From assembly GCA_016703765.1 (NCBI GenBank), contig JADJBL010000017.1:1-64000 (forward strand): 64,000 bases of DNA. Direction: 5' to 3'. This DNA comes from Saprospirales bacterium. Lineage in GTDB: Bacteria > Bacteroidota > Bacteroidia > Chitinophagales > Saprospiraceae. A program made the position numbers and the translations under genes. Positions 33,600 through 42,885 of this stretch are shown piece by piece; position 1 is the first letter of the stretch; every line of letters begins with the position of its first letter. The notes under the pieces are model-generated. The model was not told the origin of the DNA and ran no database searches. It saw only the letters and a program-made list of their open reading frames with translations.

Positions 33600-35325
33600 C
33601 GTCTACCACAAAACTATAGCCACTCCCGCTGGGGATCTCCGCACTCGTGTACACGCCTGCCACAATCCCCGCTGCGCTTCCGTCTACCGTGTAGCTGCCC
33701 GGATCTCCTCCGTTTATCGTAAAGCTCACCGTGTAGCCCGTGCTCGTCGCGTTGCACGTCACCTGGATGTTGGACACCGTCACCGCTGTGTTCACACCCA
33801 CCACCGAAGAGCCGGAGCCCGTTTCCACGCAGCCGTTGCCGTCCGTCACCTGGGAGATCGCGTACGTCCCGCCCTGACATGCGTCAAAGGCAAAGGGGTT
33901 GGTCACGATACCCGTGATCGGGGCCTGCGGCGCACCGTTGAGCGTGAAGGTCAAACTCCAGGGAGGGGTGCCCGTCAGCAGCACCGACAGGGGGATGCAA
34001 TCCCCGCTACCCTGGCAAATCGATCCGCTCCCGCTCAGCACCGCGCTGGGCAGGGGGTTTCTGTGATCGTGGCCGTACCGATACCAGCCCGGGCAGGGCG
34101 CTATGTTGTCCAGGCTCACAAGGGTGTATACCCCCGGAGCGCTTACCGTCAAGATGAATGGATCCATCACAACCCCCGTGATCGGGGCCTGCGGCAGTCC
34201 GTCTATCGCATACACGATATCCCAGGGGCTGGCCCCCGTCAGATCGATGCTCAGGTTGAAGTTCTGAGGGCTGCCCGCACAGTAAGAACCGCTCCCGCTC
34301 AGCGTGGCTGTCGGAGCCGCGTTCACCGATACGGCAAAGCAGGCCTGCGGGCTCTGTCCGCAGGCGTTGATCGCACGTACGCACACGTTCCCGCTCGCTC
34401 CGCCCGTCCAGTTGATCACAATCGCATTCGTGCCCTGACCTGAGGCTATCCCAGCTCCCGCAGGAACCGTCCAGGTGTAGCTCGTCGCATTGGGATCCAG
34501 CGGCACGCTGTAGTTGGCGATCTCGCCGTTGCACACCGAGGCCACTCCGGCGATCACCGGCTGCGCCGGCACGTCATCCACCGTCACCGCGATGCAGGCC
34601 TGGGCGCTCGTTCCGCAGGCGTTCGTGCCTGTCACGCAGATCTGGCCGTCCACCGCTCCGGAAAAATCTACCTGTATGCTGCTTCCAAGGTCCGTGAAAG
34701 AGGCGTTGCCTCCAACCGTCCAGGTGTAACTCGTCGTACTGGGGTCCACGGGGTTGATCACGTAGTTGATCACATCTCCCTCCGCACACCGTGGGCAGGA
34801 CCCGTCAGGGTCGGCACCGCAGGGCCCTGGCCCACCGTGATGGCAAGACAAGCTGCCGGGCCGGGCCCGCAGGCGTTGTTCGCCGTGACGCATACCTGGC
34901 CCGCGCCCGCGGCCGTCCAGGTCACCGTGATCGTGTTCCCGCTGGTCGTAAACGTTCCGCCCGTCACCGTCCAGGTATAGCCCGTCGGAGCAGGGCCGGA
35001 GCCCGGAGGTGTCACTGTATAGGTGGACGTACCGCCGGTGCAGGGACTCAAGGGCCGCCACAAAATTAAACCATTGGTAATTCTGACAGCCCGAACAGAA
35101 GGGAGGTGGGCATGGCCCTACGCCGGTCGGCCCCGTCGAGGAACAATAGTTATCCATAGCGGCTGTAGAACAAAATGTCGGCGCATTTTGACAGGCCGTA
35201 GGGCCCGTGGCCGGAGGGAAAGGAATATTGCACTGACTCTCTGCGGATAAGGAAAAGATTACAATAAGAGCTGACGCCAGCAATAAGTGTAGAAGTTTTC
35301 CATAGCGTAAAATTAAATATGGCAA
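33526..35325 (-). CDS. Open N-terminal part of protein C
   Basis: 599 codons open, with signal peptide and Cys-rich head to about 35,057, a garbled stretch to about 34,790 (the true frame there carries 'GPLSPCTGGTSTYTV'), then correct sequence from 'EGDVINYVINPVDP' through 'CFAVSVNAAPTATLSG' to 'GYSFVVDDAN' near 33,597. A compensated shift garbles about 34,050-34,085. Confidence 0.65.
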   Translation of the reverse strand: MPYLILRYGKLLHLLLASALIVIFSLSAESQCNIPFPPATGPTACQNAPTFCSTAAMDNYCSSTGPTGVGPCPPPFCSGCQNYQWFNFVAALESLHRRYVHLYSDTSGLRPCSDGLYLDGDGRNVYDQREHDHGDLDGRGRGPGMRHGEQRLRARPGSLSCHHGGPGPCGADPDGSCPRCAEGDVINYVINPVDPSTTSYTWTVGGNASFTDLGSSIQVDFSGAVDGQICVTGTNACGTSAQACIAVTVDDVPAQPVIAGVASVCNGEIANYSVPLDPNATSYTWTVPAGAGIASGQGTNAIVINWTGGASGNVCVRAINACGQSPQACFAVSVNAAPTATLSGSGSYCAGSPQNFNLSIDLTGASPWDIVYAIDGLPQAPITGVVMDPFILTVSAPGVYTLVSLDNIAPCPGWYRYGHDHRNPLPSAVLSGSGSICQGSGDCIPLSVLLTGTPPWSLTFTLNGAPQAPITGIVTNPFAFDACQGGTYAISQVTDGNGCVETGSGSSVVGVNTAVTVSNIQVTCNATSTGYTVSFTINGGDPGSYTVDGSAAGIVAGVYTSAEIPSGSGYSFVVDDANRLRTGDGVPGPGAVQLHHLCG

Positions 35326-35389
35326 AAATCCAAGTTATAAAAATTTGGATAAAACCGGCCTATCTAAACAAGGGGATATCATATAAAAA

Positions 35390-35524
35390 GTTTTTTTAAC
35401 AAAAAAAATTGAAACAAATACCCCCCTATACGGTTATATAGACAGCTTTTTAAGTTTTCATAATATTTGGTTTTTTGGGGTTAAACGAGCTGATTACCTT
35501 CGTGGTAATCGGCTCTTTTTTTTT
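35390..35524 (-). promoter_or_regulatory. Conserved leader upstream of protein C, with an opposing terminator hairpin
   Basis: Counterpart of 28,945-29,070. It includes a 12-bp stem gagctgattacc (35487-35498) / ggtaatcggctc (35504-35515) with a TTCGT loop and nine T at 35516-35524. This is a textbook terminator read on the plus strand, opposite to the genes. On the minus strand the hairpin would be in the leader of C or just after the D terminator. Confidence 0.5.
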
Positions 35525-35526
35525 AA

Positions 35527-35575
35527 ATGAGAAAGGGGTCTCGCCCCGCCTAAGGCGGACAGGACCCCTTCTCAT
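35527..35575. terminator. Terminator of protein D
   Basis: Stem atgagaaaggggtc (35527-35540) pairs with gaccccttctcat (35563-35575) with one bulged A. A second nested stem ccgcc-taa-ggcgg lies within. It begins 14 nt beyond the D stop on the minus strand and is followed, in that direction, by TTTAAAA. Confidence 0.7.
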
Positions 35576-35588
35576 CTCGGTATTCCCG

Positions 35589-37117
35589 TTACCGAATCAG
35601 GCTGACGTAAACGCCCAAGCGCAATTCCCGTATCCATCGATGTAAAGCACCTCTGCGTAGTAGGCGAATACTCCCGGATCCACGCGCTTGCCCCTGTGGT
35701 AGCCGTCCCAGCCGATCGTGATGTCGTTGGGCTGGAAATCCGCGCCTCGAACACCGATTCGCCCCAGCGGTTGAACACCAGGAAGGAGCGGATCTCCTGT
35801 ACCTGCTTACCGGCACGGATGAAGAACACGTCGTTCTGACCGTGTCGTCGTTCGGCGAGAAGATATTCGAATGAACGCCGGACGCGGCTTGCGGATCAAC
35901 AACCGGAACTGGTCGCTCGCTTCGCAGGGGACCTTTTTCTGACCAACCGTGAAGATCGTTCCCTCCTGAGGCGCCACAACCACCGATGCGCCAGAACGCG
36001 GTCGTTGCATGCCACCAGATCGACCGGCGACCAGATGATCGTATCCAGGTCGGCGATCGCAAAACACCTCACCAAGTTCAGCGATCAACTCCTCTCCCAG
36101 GTCGAGGGAATAGTTCCCCTCGTCATCCGGCTGGAGGTTGACCACCAGAGTGGCCGTCAGTTCCTGAGGTTCAACCACGGTGGCCGGCACCTCGACTTCG
36201 CAACCGTTGGCATCCGAATGGCGAGGGGTAATCCCCTCCGTTGAGGTTGGAAAACTGCTGCTGGTCGCAAAGGCCCTGCCGTTGAGCGCGAACATATGTA
36301 AGGCGGCTTTCCCCCTGTCACCGTTTCAACCAGGATAAATCCGTCCGCAGCGCCAGAACAGCTCACGTCCTCAGCCGTCACCGTGGCCAGAAGGTGTCCA
36401 GGTTTTGAGCCACCACCACTTGGTCGGAAGACACGCAAACGGTCTGGGTGTTGGTCACCGTCAGTTGGCAGGTACCCGCCCGGCCTACGGTAAAGCGTGG
36501 TCTGCCTCCCGATCACGTTCGCCGAGGCAACAAGGGTGCCACGCGTAGGAAGGTGGGCTCCCGTCGCCGGTGCCGGTACCCCCGCGATCTCGACGGAGGT
36601 CAACCCACAGGTGTGGTCTCACTGGGCACGCTCCTGCCCCGGCGGTGAGCGGCGGATGGAAGATGACCGTGACGGTTTCGTTATCATCCGCGGGAGGCGC
36701 TGGCGCGTCCGCGAAGAAGCGAAGGTAAAGGTTCGGAGCGCCTGGCCCGCGGTGTTGAGTGCCTGCCCAGGCGTTAAATGCGCCTCCGGTGGAGAGGGCC
36801 GTAGAGGTTTCCGTCCAACCCCGCCCGGATCTTCACCGGTCAGGAGGTCTGTCAGGTCGATCAGCTGACCCACTCCGGAGCAATGTTCGGTCAGACGTTG
36901 GCGGTTCCGGCGAAAACCGGTTGTTGACCGTCACCGTGATCGATCCGGTTGCCGTGTTGGGTACAGCCGGTGGTAAGGTCTTCCAGGCTCAACAAGCAAT
37001 AAGTAGTGGTTTGAGTCGGGAACCGAGGCTCCACACACGCTACCAGTGTTAATGGCGGGCAGCTAATGTCCTGCAAATGACATCGTTGAGCACCACGTTA
37101 AATGGCCCTTCTCCGTT
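35589..37117 (-). pseudogene. Degraded 3' end of protein D
   Basis: Only short in-frame pieces survive: 'VLNGR..ATSSSFP' (SprB repeat), 'SDQFRLLIRKPR', 'TIGWDG'-like and 'SLIR' at the stop. The matching part of protein C (29,137-30,700) is fully open, which allows indels to be located base by base. Both indels and substitutions are frequent. Confidence 0.7.
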
Positions 37118-38337
37118 CAAAACAAAGAGTCGTTGATAGACTGACCTGCGCAGATCGGGCCGCCGCCGCTAATGGTTGCGGTGGGCAAGCAGTTGAATAC
37201 CACCGGGGTGCCCTGAGATACCGAAAGGCAATTGTCGCCCAGATCCACCGAGCCCGTGCCGTCGTTGTCGCCTACGACCGAGGAGATGTAGTAATTCGCA
37301 TCGCAATCCATCGTAGCAGCGTCATAGGTAAAGTCGGGCGTGCTATTGGTCGCGATAATCGTACCCAGTGAAGTTCCGGCGCCGGTATGCAACACGTACA
37401 TCAAGACGTCGTTGCCGTCGAATTGGGTACCCGTTGCAGGTGTCGAAGATACTGCGTCAAACTCGCACACGGTTTGGGCGACCTGGGTCATCACCCCTGC
37501 GCCGGAGGCGCAGTTGCAAATGATCGGACCGGCCAGCGTATCCGTTATGCAGAAAAATCCGTCCTGAACCAGGAATTGATAGGTTCCCTGATCGCAGGGG
37601 ATCGGGTCGCTGCAGAACTGGGTTCCCGTCAGGGTTCCCGGCCAGCCCGTAACCACATAAGAGGCCTGATCGCCGCCCACAATGGTAAAGCAGACAACGA
37701 CTTCCGTATTGGTTGGGTCGGGCGTCACGGTTACGTCGATACCGAAAGGAACGCCCTGCTGAGTCACCGAACCCAGGCCCGAGCCCGTACCAATGCAATT
37801 GCCATCCGTAACGCTGGTTATCGTGTAAAGCGTCGTGCCCGGAGGAGCTACCGTCCAGGTAAACGGACTCGATGGAACCGTTACCGATATAGGTTGGCCC
37901 AGGGTATTGGTCAGGTTGACGGTCCAGGGGGCCACGCCTCCTGTCACGCTGATGCTTAAATCAACCGATTCGCCGGCACAGAAATCCGCCGAACCCTGGA
38001 TCAGGGCGCTGGGAATCTCGTAGAACACCACCGGTGTACCCGGCGTGATGGCCAGACAGGGATCCAGGGGATCCACTCCCGGTTGCCGTCGTTGTTGGCC
38101 ACCCGGGACGAGATGAAATACGTCACGCCGTAGGTCAGCAATCCTGAATACGTGAAACTCGCTACCGTGCTGGTCAGGATCGGTACCTGGTTGCCGTTGT
38201 GCAGGATGAAATCCACCACATCGTCTCCATCCAGCACCTGGCCCGTGGCATCGTACGCCACCACCGCCGGACCCTGACCGCAGATCTCCTGCGCCGCAGG
38301 GTCCAGCTGGCCCACACTCGTCGTGCAATCGCACCAC
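37117..38337 (-). CDS. Open part of protein D, modules 3 and 4
   Basis: 406 codons; the first ~85 are out of frame. Correct from 'GVDPLDPCLAITPGTP' through 'CNCASGAGVMTQVAQTVCE' to 'SGGGPICAGQSIND' near 37,125. Beyond this the frame is lost in the degraded zone. Confidence 0.7.
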   Translation of the reverse strand: MVRLHDECGPAGPCGAGDLRSGSGGGGVRCHGPGAGWRRCGGFHPAQRQPGTDPDQHGSEFHVFRIADLRRDVFHLVPGGQQRRQPGVDPLDPCLAITPGTPVVFYEIPSALIQGSADFCAGESVDLSISVTGGVAPWTVNLTNTLGQPISVTVPSSPFTWTVAPPGTTLYTITSVTDGNCIGTGSGLGSVTQQGVPFGIDVTVTPDPTNTEVVVCFTIVGGDQASYVVTGWPGTLTGTQFCSDPIPCDQGTYQFLVQDGFFCITDTLAGPIICNCASGAGVMTQVAQTVCEFDAVSSTPATGTQFDGNDVLMYVLHTGAGTSLGTIIATNSTPDFTYDAATMDCDANYYISSVVGDNDGTGSVDLGDNCLSVSQGTPVVFNCLPTATISGGGPICAGQSINDSLF

Positions 38338-38747
38338 CAGGGTTCTGCTACCACCACCGGCCCGCAGCCATTAGGGTCGTCGTAGCTGAAGTTATATCCA
38401 CTACCGCAGGGCAGCTCATCGCTGCAAAACGGCCCGTTTGTCGTCCACATGTTTACTCCGTCCGTCACCGTGTATGGCGCCTCTCCTCCGCTGATGTTGA
38501 AGCACACCACATACCCCGTGTTCGTCGAATTGATCGTCACCACCGGCACATCGTTCACCGGCGCTACATTCACCGTCACCGTCGCTGTGCCGCTGATCGG
38601 ACCCGTGCAGTGCTCGTCGTTCATCGCCGTGATCGTGTAGGTGGCTGTACCTGCCGGTGCCGGGATCACAAAATTGTAGTTCGTGCTGTTGATCGCGCTC
38701 TGAGTCAAACTCGTTGTCCCGTCCGATACCGTCACGCCCAGGGGCAT
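38001..38747 (-). CDS. Open part of protein D, module 2 end and module 3 start
   Basis: 248 codons: 'GVTVSDGTTSLTQS' through 'CDCTTSVGQLDPAAQEICG' to 'YFISSRVANNDGN' near 38,090, then out of frame. It overlaps the preceding open frame because of the indel near 38,740. Confidence 0.65.
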   Translation of the reverse strand: MPLGVTVSDGTTSLTQSAINSTNYNFVIPAPAGTATYTITAMNDEHCTGPISGTATVTVNVAPVNDVPVVTINSTNTGYVVCFNISGGEAPYTVTDGVNMWTTNGPFCSDELPCGSGYNFSYDDPNGCGPVVVAEPWWCDCTTSVGQLDPAAQEICGQGPAVVAYDATGQVLDGDDVVDFILHNGNQVPILTSTVASFTYSGLLTYGVTYFISSRVANNDGNREWIPWIPVWPSRRVHRWCSTRFPAP

Positions 38748-39606
38748 CCCCCGTCAGCACGATGGGTAGCACCGCGTTATCCCCAAGGCAGATATCCTGC
38801 GTACCGCTGAGCACGGCCGTGGGTACCACGTAGAATACGATCGGCGTGCCCGGAGCCACTGCCAGGCAGGGGTCTGCAAGGTCGTTCACGCTCCCCGTCC
38901 CGTCGTCGCTGCCCACGATGGCAGATATGTAGTAGGTCGTTCCGTAACTCATCGTTCCCGGGTCAAAGCTAAAGCTGGGCGTAGCCGATCTGGCGATCAA
39001 GGGGTATTCCAGCGTGTTGCCACTGCCCGTGTGAAGCACAAACTCCAGCAGGTCGTCCCCGTCGAAGTTCTGTCCCAGCACGTTGTACGTCGCCGTCACC
39101 GGGCCGTCTGAGCACTCCTCGATCAGGGCAAGGTCCATCTGACCCACCGCGCTGGAGCAGTTGCAGATCACCGGACTCGGATCCTCCACCACGATCACCG
39201 CACAGCCGTTGATGTCCGTCACCTGGAAGGAATACGTCCCTCCTGCCGCTATCGGGTTGCTCACAAAGCTTCCTCCTGTCAGGGTTCCCGAGCCCAGGGG
39301 CAGCACCGTGTAGGTGCCCGCGTCTCCGCCCGTGATCTCAAAGCTCACTTCGAAAGCCGTGTTCGTCGCGTTGCACGCGATGCCTATGTTGCTCACCGCT
39401 ACTTCCGTGTTCACCGTCACCGTGGCGCAGCCTGTCGGTAGGCCCGCACACTCTGCGTTCGACACGTCCGTCAGGCAGTAGGTCGTCGTCACTGTGGGGC
39501 TCACCGTAAAGATGTAGGGGTTCGTGTTGATCCCGTTGATCACCGTGGCAATCCCCGATCCGTCGTCGTAGCTCAGGCTGTATGGACCCGGACCCGTGAA
39601 GGTCAC
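38416..39606 (-). CDS. Open part of protein D, module 2
   Basis: 396 codons; correct from 'FTGPGPYSLSYDDGSG' through 'CNCSSAVGQMDLALIEECS' to 'PIVLTGDAP' near 38,740, then out of frame after a missing base in 'cacgcccagg'. Confidence 0.7.
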   Translation of the reverse strand: MTFTGPGPYSLSYDDGSGIATVINGINTNPYIFTVSPTVTTTYCLTDVSNAECAGLPTGCATVTVNTEVAVSNIGIACNATNTAFEVSFEITGGDAGTYTVLPLGSGTLTGGSFVSNPIAAGGTYSFQVTDINGCAVIVVEDPSPVICNCSSAVGQMDLALIEECSDGPVTATYNVLGQNFDGDDLLEFVLHTGSGNTLEYPLIARSATPSFSFDPGTMSYGTTYYISAIVGSDDGTGSVNDLADPCLAVAPGTPIVFYVVPTAVLSGTQDICLGDNAVLPIVLTGDAPGRDGIGRDNEFDSERDQQHELQFCDPGTGRYSHLHDHGDERRALHGSDQRHSDGDGECSAGERCAGGDDQFDEHGVCGVLQHQRRRGAIHGDGRSKHVDDKRAVLQR

Positions 39607-39650
39607 CGTCAGGTCTGTTCCATTCCCGATGCAGATCGTCGCATCTCCCG

Positions 39651-41093
39651 TCAGGTCCCCGTGGGCACCTCGTAGAACACGATCGGCGTGCCCTGGGCCA
39701 CTGCCAGGCAGGGGTCTGCAAGGTCCACCAGGCCTCCGCCCAGGTCGTTGCCCACCACCGCCGAGATATAGTACGTCGTACCGAAGGTCATGCCCGCCAG
39801 GGCATCGAAGCAGAAGGTCGGAACCACGTTGCGCGCGATCTCGCCCACGATGGCCAGACCCGAGCCCGTATGCAGGATAAACTGCAGGGCGTCATCTCCG
39901 TCCAGCGCTTCGCCCGTCGCGTCGTAGGTGGCCGTGATGCAGGCCACTCCGCACTCCGTTTGCTCCGTGGGGTCCATATCACCCACACTCGTGATGCAGT
40001 TGCACAGCACCTGGGCCTGGGACACCGTCACCGGTCCGCAGCTGTTCGCATCGTCCACCACAAAACTATAGCCACTCCCGCTGGGGATCTCCGCACTCGT
40101 GTACACGCCTGCCACGATCCCCGCAGCGCTTCCGTCTACCGTGTAGCTGCCCGGATCTCCTCCGTTTATCGTAAAGCTCACCGTGTAGCCCGTGCTCGTC
40201 GCGTTGCAAGTCACCTGGATGTTGGATACCGTCACCGCCGTGTTCACACCCACCACCGAACTTCCCGCTCCCGTTTCCACGCAGCCGTTGCCGTCCGTCA
40301 CCTGGGAGATCGCGTACGTCCCGCCCTGACATGCGTCAAAGGCAAAGGGGTTGGTCACGATACCCGTGATCGGCGCCTGCGGCGCACCGTTGAGCGTGAA
40401 GGTCAAACTCCAGGGAGGGGTGCCCGTCAGCAGCACCGACAGGGGGATACAATCCCCGCTACCCTGGCAGATCGATCCGCTCCCGCTCAGCACCGCGCTG
40501 GGCAGGGGGTTTTCCGTGATCGTGGCCGTACCCGATACCAGGCCCGGGCAGGGCGCTATGTTGTCCAGGCTCACAAGGGTGTATACCCCCGGAGCGCTTA
40601 CCGTCAAGATGAATGGATCCATCACAACCCCCGTGATCGGGGCCTGCGGCAGTCCGTTTATCGCATACACGATATCCCAGGGGCTGGCCCCCGTCAGATC
40701 GATGCTCAGGTTGAAGTTCTGAGGGCTGCCCGCACAGTAAGAACCGCTCCCGCTCAGCGTGGCTGTCGGAGCCGCGTTCACCGATACGGCAAAGCAGGCC
40801 TGCGGGCTCTGTCCGCAGGCGTTGATCGCCCGTACGCACACGTTCCCGCTCGCTCCGCCCGTCCAGTTGATCACAATCGCATTCGTGCCCTGACCTGAGG
40901 CTATCCCAGCCCCGGCAGGAACCGTCCAGGTGTAGCTCGTCGCATTGGGATCCAGTGCCACGCTGTAGTTGGCGATCTCGCCGTTGCACACCGAGGCCAC
41001 CCGGCGATCACCGGCTGCGCCGGCACGTCCTCCACCATCACCGCGATGCAGGCCTGGGCGCTCGTTCCGCAGGCGTTCGTGCCTGTCACGCAA
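39651..41093 (-). CDS. Open part of protein D, third PKD-like domain and module 1
   Basis: 480 codons; the first ~30 are out of frame. Correct from 'VASVCNGEIANYSVALDP' through 'TATLSGSGSYCAGSPQNF' and module 1 ('CNCITSVGDMDPTEQTECG') to 'VFYEVPTG' near 39,658, where a ccc run is one base short. Confidence 0.75.
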   Translation of the reverse strand: MRDRHERLRNERPGLHRGDGGGRAGAAGDRRVASVCNGEIANYSVALDPNATSYTWTVPAGAGIASGQGTNAIVINWTGGASGNVCVRAINACGQSPQACFAVSVNAAPTATLSGSGSYCAGSPQNFNLSIDLTGASPWDIVYAINGLPQAPITGVVMDPFILTVSAPGVYTLVSLDNIAPCPGLVSGTATITENPLPSAVLSGSGSICQGSGDCIPLSVLLTGTPPWSLTFTLNGAPQAPITGIVTNPFAFDACQGGTYAISQVTDGNGCVETGAGSSVVGVNTAVTVSNIQVTCNATSTGYTVSFTINGGDPGSYTVDGSAAGIVAGVYTSAEIPSGSGYSFVVDDANSCGPVTVSQAQVLCNCITSVGDMDPTEQTECGVACITATYDATGEALDGDDALQFILHTGSGLAIVGEIARNVVPTFCFDALAGMTFGTTYYISAVVGNDLGGGLVDLADPCLAVAQGTPIVFYEVPTGT

Positions 41094-42885
41094 ATCTGGC
41101 CGTCCACCGCTCCGGAAAATCTACCTGTATGCTGCTTCCAAGGTCCGTGAAAGAGGCGTTGCCTCCAACCGTCCAGGTATAACTCGTCGTACTGGGGTCC
41201 ACGGGGTTGATCACGTAGTTGATCACGTCTCCTTCGCACACCGTGGCAGGACCCGTCAGGGTCGGCACCGCAGGGCCCTGGCCCACCGTGATGGCAAGAC
41301 AAGCTGCCGGGCCGGGCCCGCAGGCGTTGTTCGCCGTGACGCATACCTGGCCCGCACCAGCGGCTGTCCAGGTCACCGTGATCGTGTTCCCGCTGGTCGT
41401 AAAGGTACCGCCCGTCACCGTCCAGGTATAGCCCGTCGGAGCAGGGCCGGAGCCAGGAGGTGTCACCGTATAGGTAGACGTACCGCCGGTACAGGGACTC
41501 AGGGGGCCCGCAACTGCCGGCTGATTGGGCACCACCACGTTTGAGGTCACCGTCACCGAGGCCTGGCCCGTGCAGGTCACGCCCATGAAAGTTTGCGTCA
41601 CCGTTAATGTATAAGTCCCGGCCATATTGATCGTCGGGTTGAGGGTATTGCCTCCGCTAACGATCCCCGGACCAGTCCACGAATAAGTCAGGATCGCCCC
41701 CGAGGCGGCGGGTGTGGTCGTCGACCCGGATCCGTTCAAAACCAGGGTGGAGGCGCCTCCGCAGCCCAGCACCCCGGGCGGGGCGATCACCGCATTGGCC
41801 TGCATCACCAAAAGGATCAGCGTCACCACCGAGTCGCAGCCGCTGGCTGCATTAAGGGTGACCGGGTAACCCCCGGTGGTATTATAGGTATTGCCCGCAA
41901 AGTTATAGCTCTGACCCTGGCAGATCACCGCCTGGAAGGGCGGCATCACGATCGGCGGAATGGCCGTCGCTACGCAGATCCGCGTACTGTCGCAGCCAAG
42001 CCAGGAATCGTACACGAAGGTTTGCTGCCCGGGGTTGGTAAAGGTTTGCCCCTGGCAGGTCCAGGTATCCCCAAAGCAGAACGTGATGAACTGGAATTGT
42101 GGGGGGATGGGCGTAGATATGATCGTTTTGCAGATCGTCGGGCCGGTAGCACAGGCATTGGATGGGGTCACGCAAAGCTGAGCGACACCGGCGGCCGTGA
42201 AAGTGATCGTGATGTTGTTGCTCCCATCGTTGGAGATGCCCCCTATACCTGGGGTAAGGCTCCAATCGTAATTGGTGATACCAATGCCCGTAGGAACCGT
42301 ATAGTTCAGGACGGCGCCCGGACATACGTTCATCGGGCCCGTGATAATGCCGGGAATAATCGGCGGGGGCACGTTTCCAATACCCTGGATTACATCGATG
42401 GAGTAGTCGCAGATGTCGCCCGCCCAGCCATCGATCATCAGGTAGTAAACCTGGCCGATGGTCAGGTTTGTTCCGGTAACCGTGATGGGCGTGTTGGAAG
42501 CAGGGCTTTCACAGTTGGACACCGCCGTGAAAGTAGTACAGTTAGAGGTGGCGTACATCTGCGCCTGGAGGCCGGTGCCGTTTGGCTGCCCAACGCAGTT
42601 GGAAGGCGTAATGGTCAACTGAATGGTGGTACTCCCCGCGATGAAGGAAAACCAGTTATAGTTTTCACAAGACCCGCAAAAAGGGCCGGGACAAATACCC
42701 ACTCCGGTTGGGCCGGTGGTGGAACAATACCCGTCAAAATCGGCCTCAGAACAGAACAATGGAGCGTTATTACAGCCCTGCGGGCCAGTGCCTGGAGGTT
42801 CCGGATCATTGCACTGCGCATTCAATTGGAACCCGGAAGTTAGCGCAAGAGACATTGCGATGGAAAGGCGTAAAATTTTCACCAT
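41086..42885 (-). CDS. Open N-terminal part of protein D
   Basis: 599 clean codons: signal peptide, Cys-rich head, 'WAGDICDYSIDV', 'MNVCPGAVLNYTVP', 'CFGDTWTCQGQTF', 'WLGCDSTRICVAT' and two PKD-like domains, ending at 'SSIQVDF' near 41,117, where one A is lost from an aaaa(a) run. It gives the best view of the complete head shared by B, C and D. Confidence 0.85.
   Translation of the reverse strand: MVKILRLSIAMSLALTSGFQLNAQCNDPEPPGTGPQGCNNAPLFCSEADFDGYCSTTGPTGVGICPGPFCGSCENYNWFSFIAGSTTIQLTITPSNCVGQPNGTGLQAQMYATSNCTTFTAVSNCESPASNTPITVTGTNLTIGQVYYLMIDGWAGDICDYSIDVIQGIGNVPPPIIPGIITGPMNVCPGAVLNYTVPTGIGITNYDWSLTPGIGGISNDGSNNITITFTAAGVAQLCVTPSNACATGPTICKTIISTPIPPQFQFITFCFGDTWTCQGQTFTNPGQQTFVYDSWLGCDSTRICVATAIPPIVMPPFQAVICQGQSYNFAGNTYNTTGGYPVTLNAASGCDSVVTLILLVMQANAVIAPPGVLGCGGASTLVLNGSGSTTTPAASGAILTYSWTGPGIVSGGNTLNPTINMAGTYTLTVTQTFMGVTCTGQASVTVTSNVVVPNQPAVAGPLSPCTGGTSTYTVTPPGSGPAPTGYTWTVTGGTFTTSGNTITVTWTAAGAGQVCVTANNACGPGPAACLAITVGQGPAVPTLTGPATVCEGDVINYVINPVDPSTTSYTWTVGGNASFTDLGSSIQVDFPERWTARFA

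Larger units (their letters stand above)
29137..35325 (-). pseudogene. Giant CHU_C surface protein C (deleted and frameshifted copy)
   Basis: The same architecture as B with three differences. The start is TTG at 35,325, or ATG at 35,303 if one A is missing from the aaaa run after it, which would restore MEKLLHLLLASALIVI. About 1.05 kb is missing at about 35,057, joining 'NYQWFNF' of the head directly to 'GPLSPCTGG' of the first PKD-like domain. At least eight frame breaks are visible, near 35,057, 34,785, 34,080, 33,595, 33,515, 33,388, 32,205, 31,850 and 31,500-31,220. Modules begin near 33,560, 32,717, 31,885 and 31,050. The C-terminal type (ending GDVSLIR, with 'ITIGWDGYHRGK') is shared with D and differs from A/B. 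Whether it is non-functional or mis-assembled is unresolved. Confidence 0.75.
35589..42885 (-). pseudogene. Giant CHU_C surface protein D (5' half intact, 3' end heavily degraded)
   Basis: The first gene of the array as transcribed. It has a signal peptide (MVKILRLSIAMSLALTSGFQLNA) and a head related to B ('CNNAPLFCSEADFDGYC'), an intact 'WLGCDS' module, PKD-like domains, and modules near 40,010, 39,167, 38,340 and 37,520. Single-base breaks occur near 41,117, 41,000, 39,658, 38,735 and 38,085. From about 37,120 to 35,590 indels and substitutions come every few tens of bases. The SprB repeat and CHU_C can be traced only as pieces ('GDVSLIR' becomes VYVSLIR). The damage is far denser than in A-C, so this is either a poor consensus or a truly decaying 3' end. 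Confidence 0.75.

Noticed and set aside
14051..42885. Insertion sequence or prophage origin of the array
   Set aside because: No transposase, integrase, terminal repeats or phage genes are visible; the repeats coincide with gene units.
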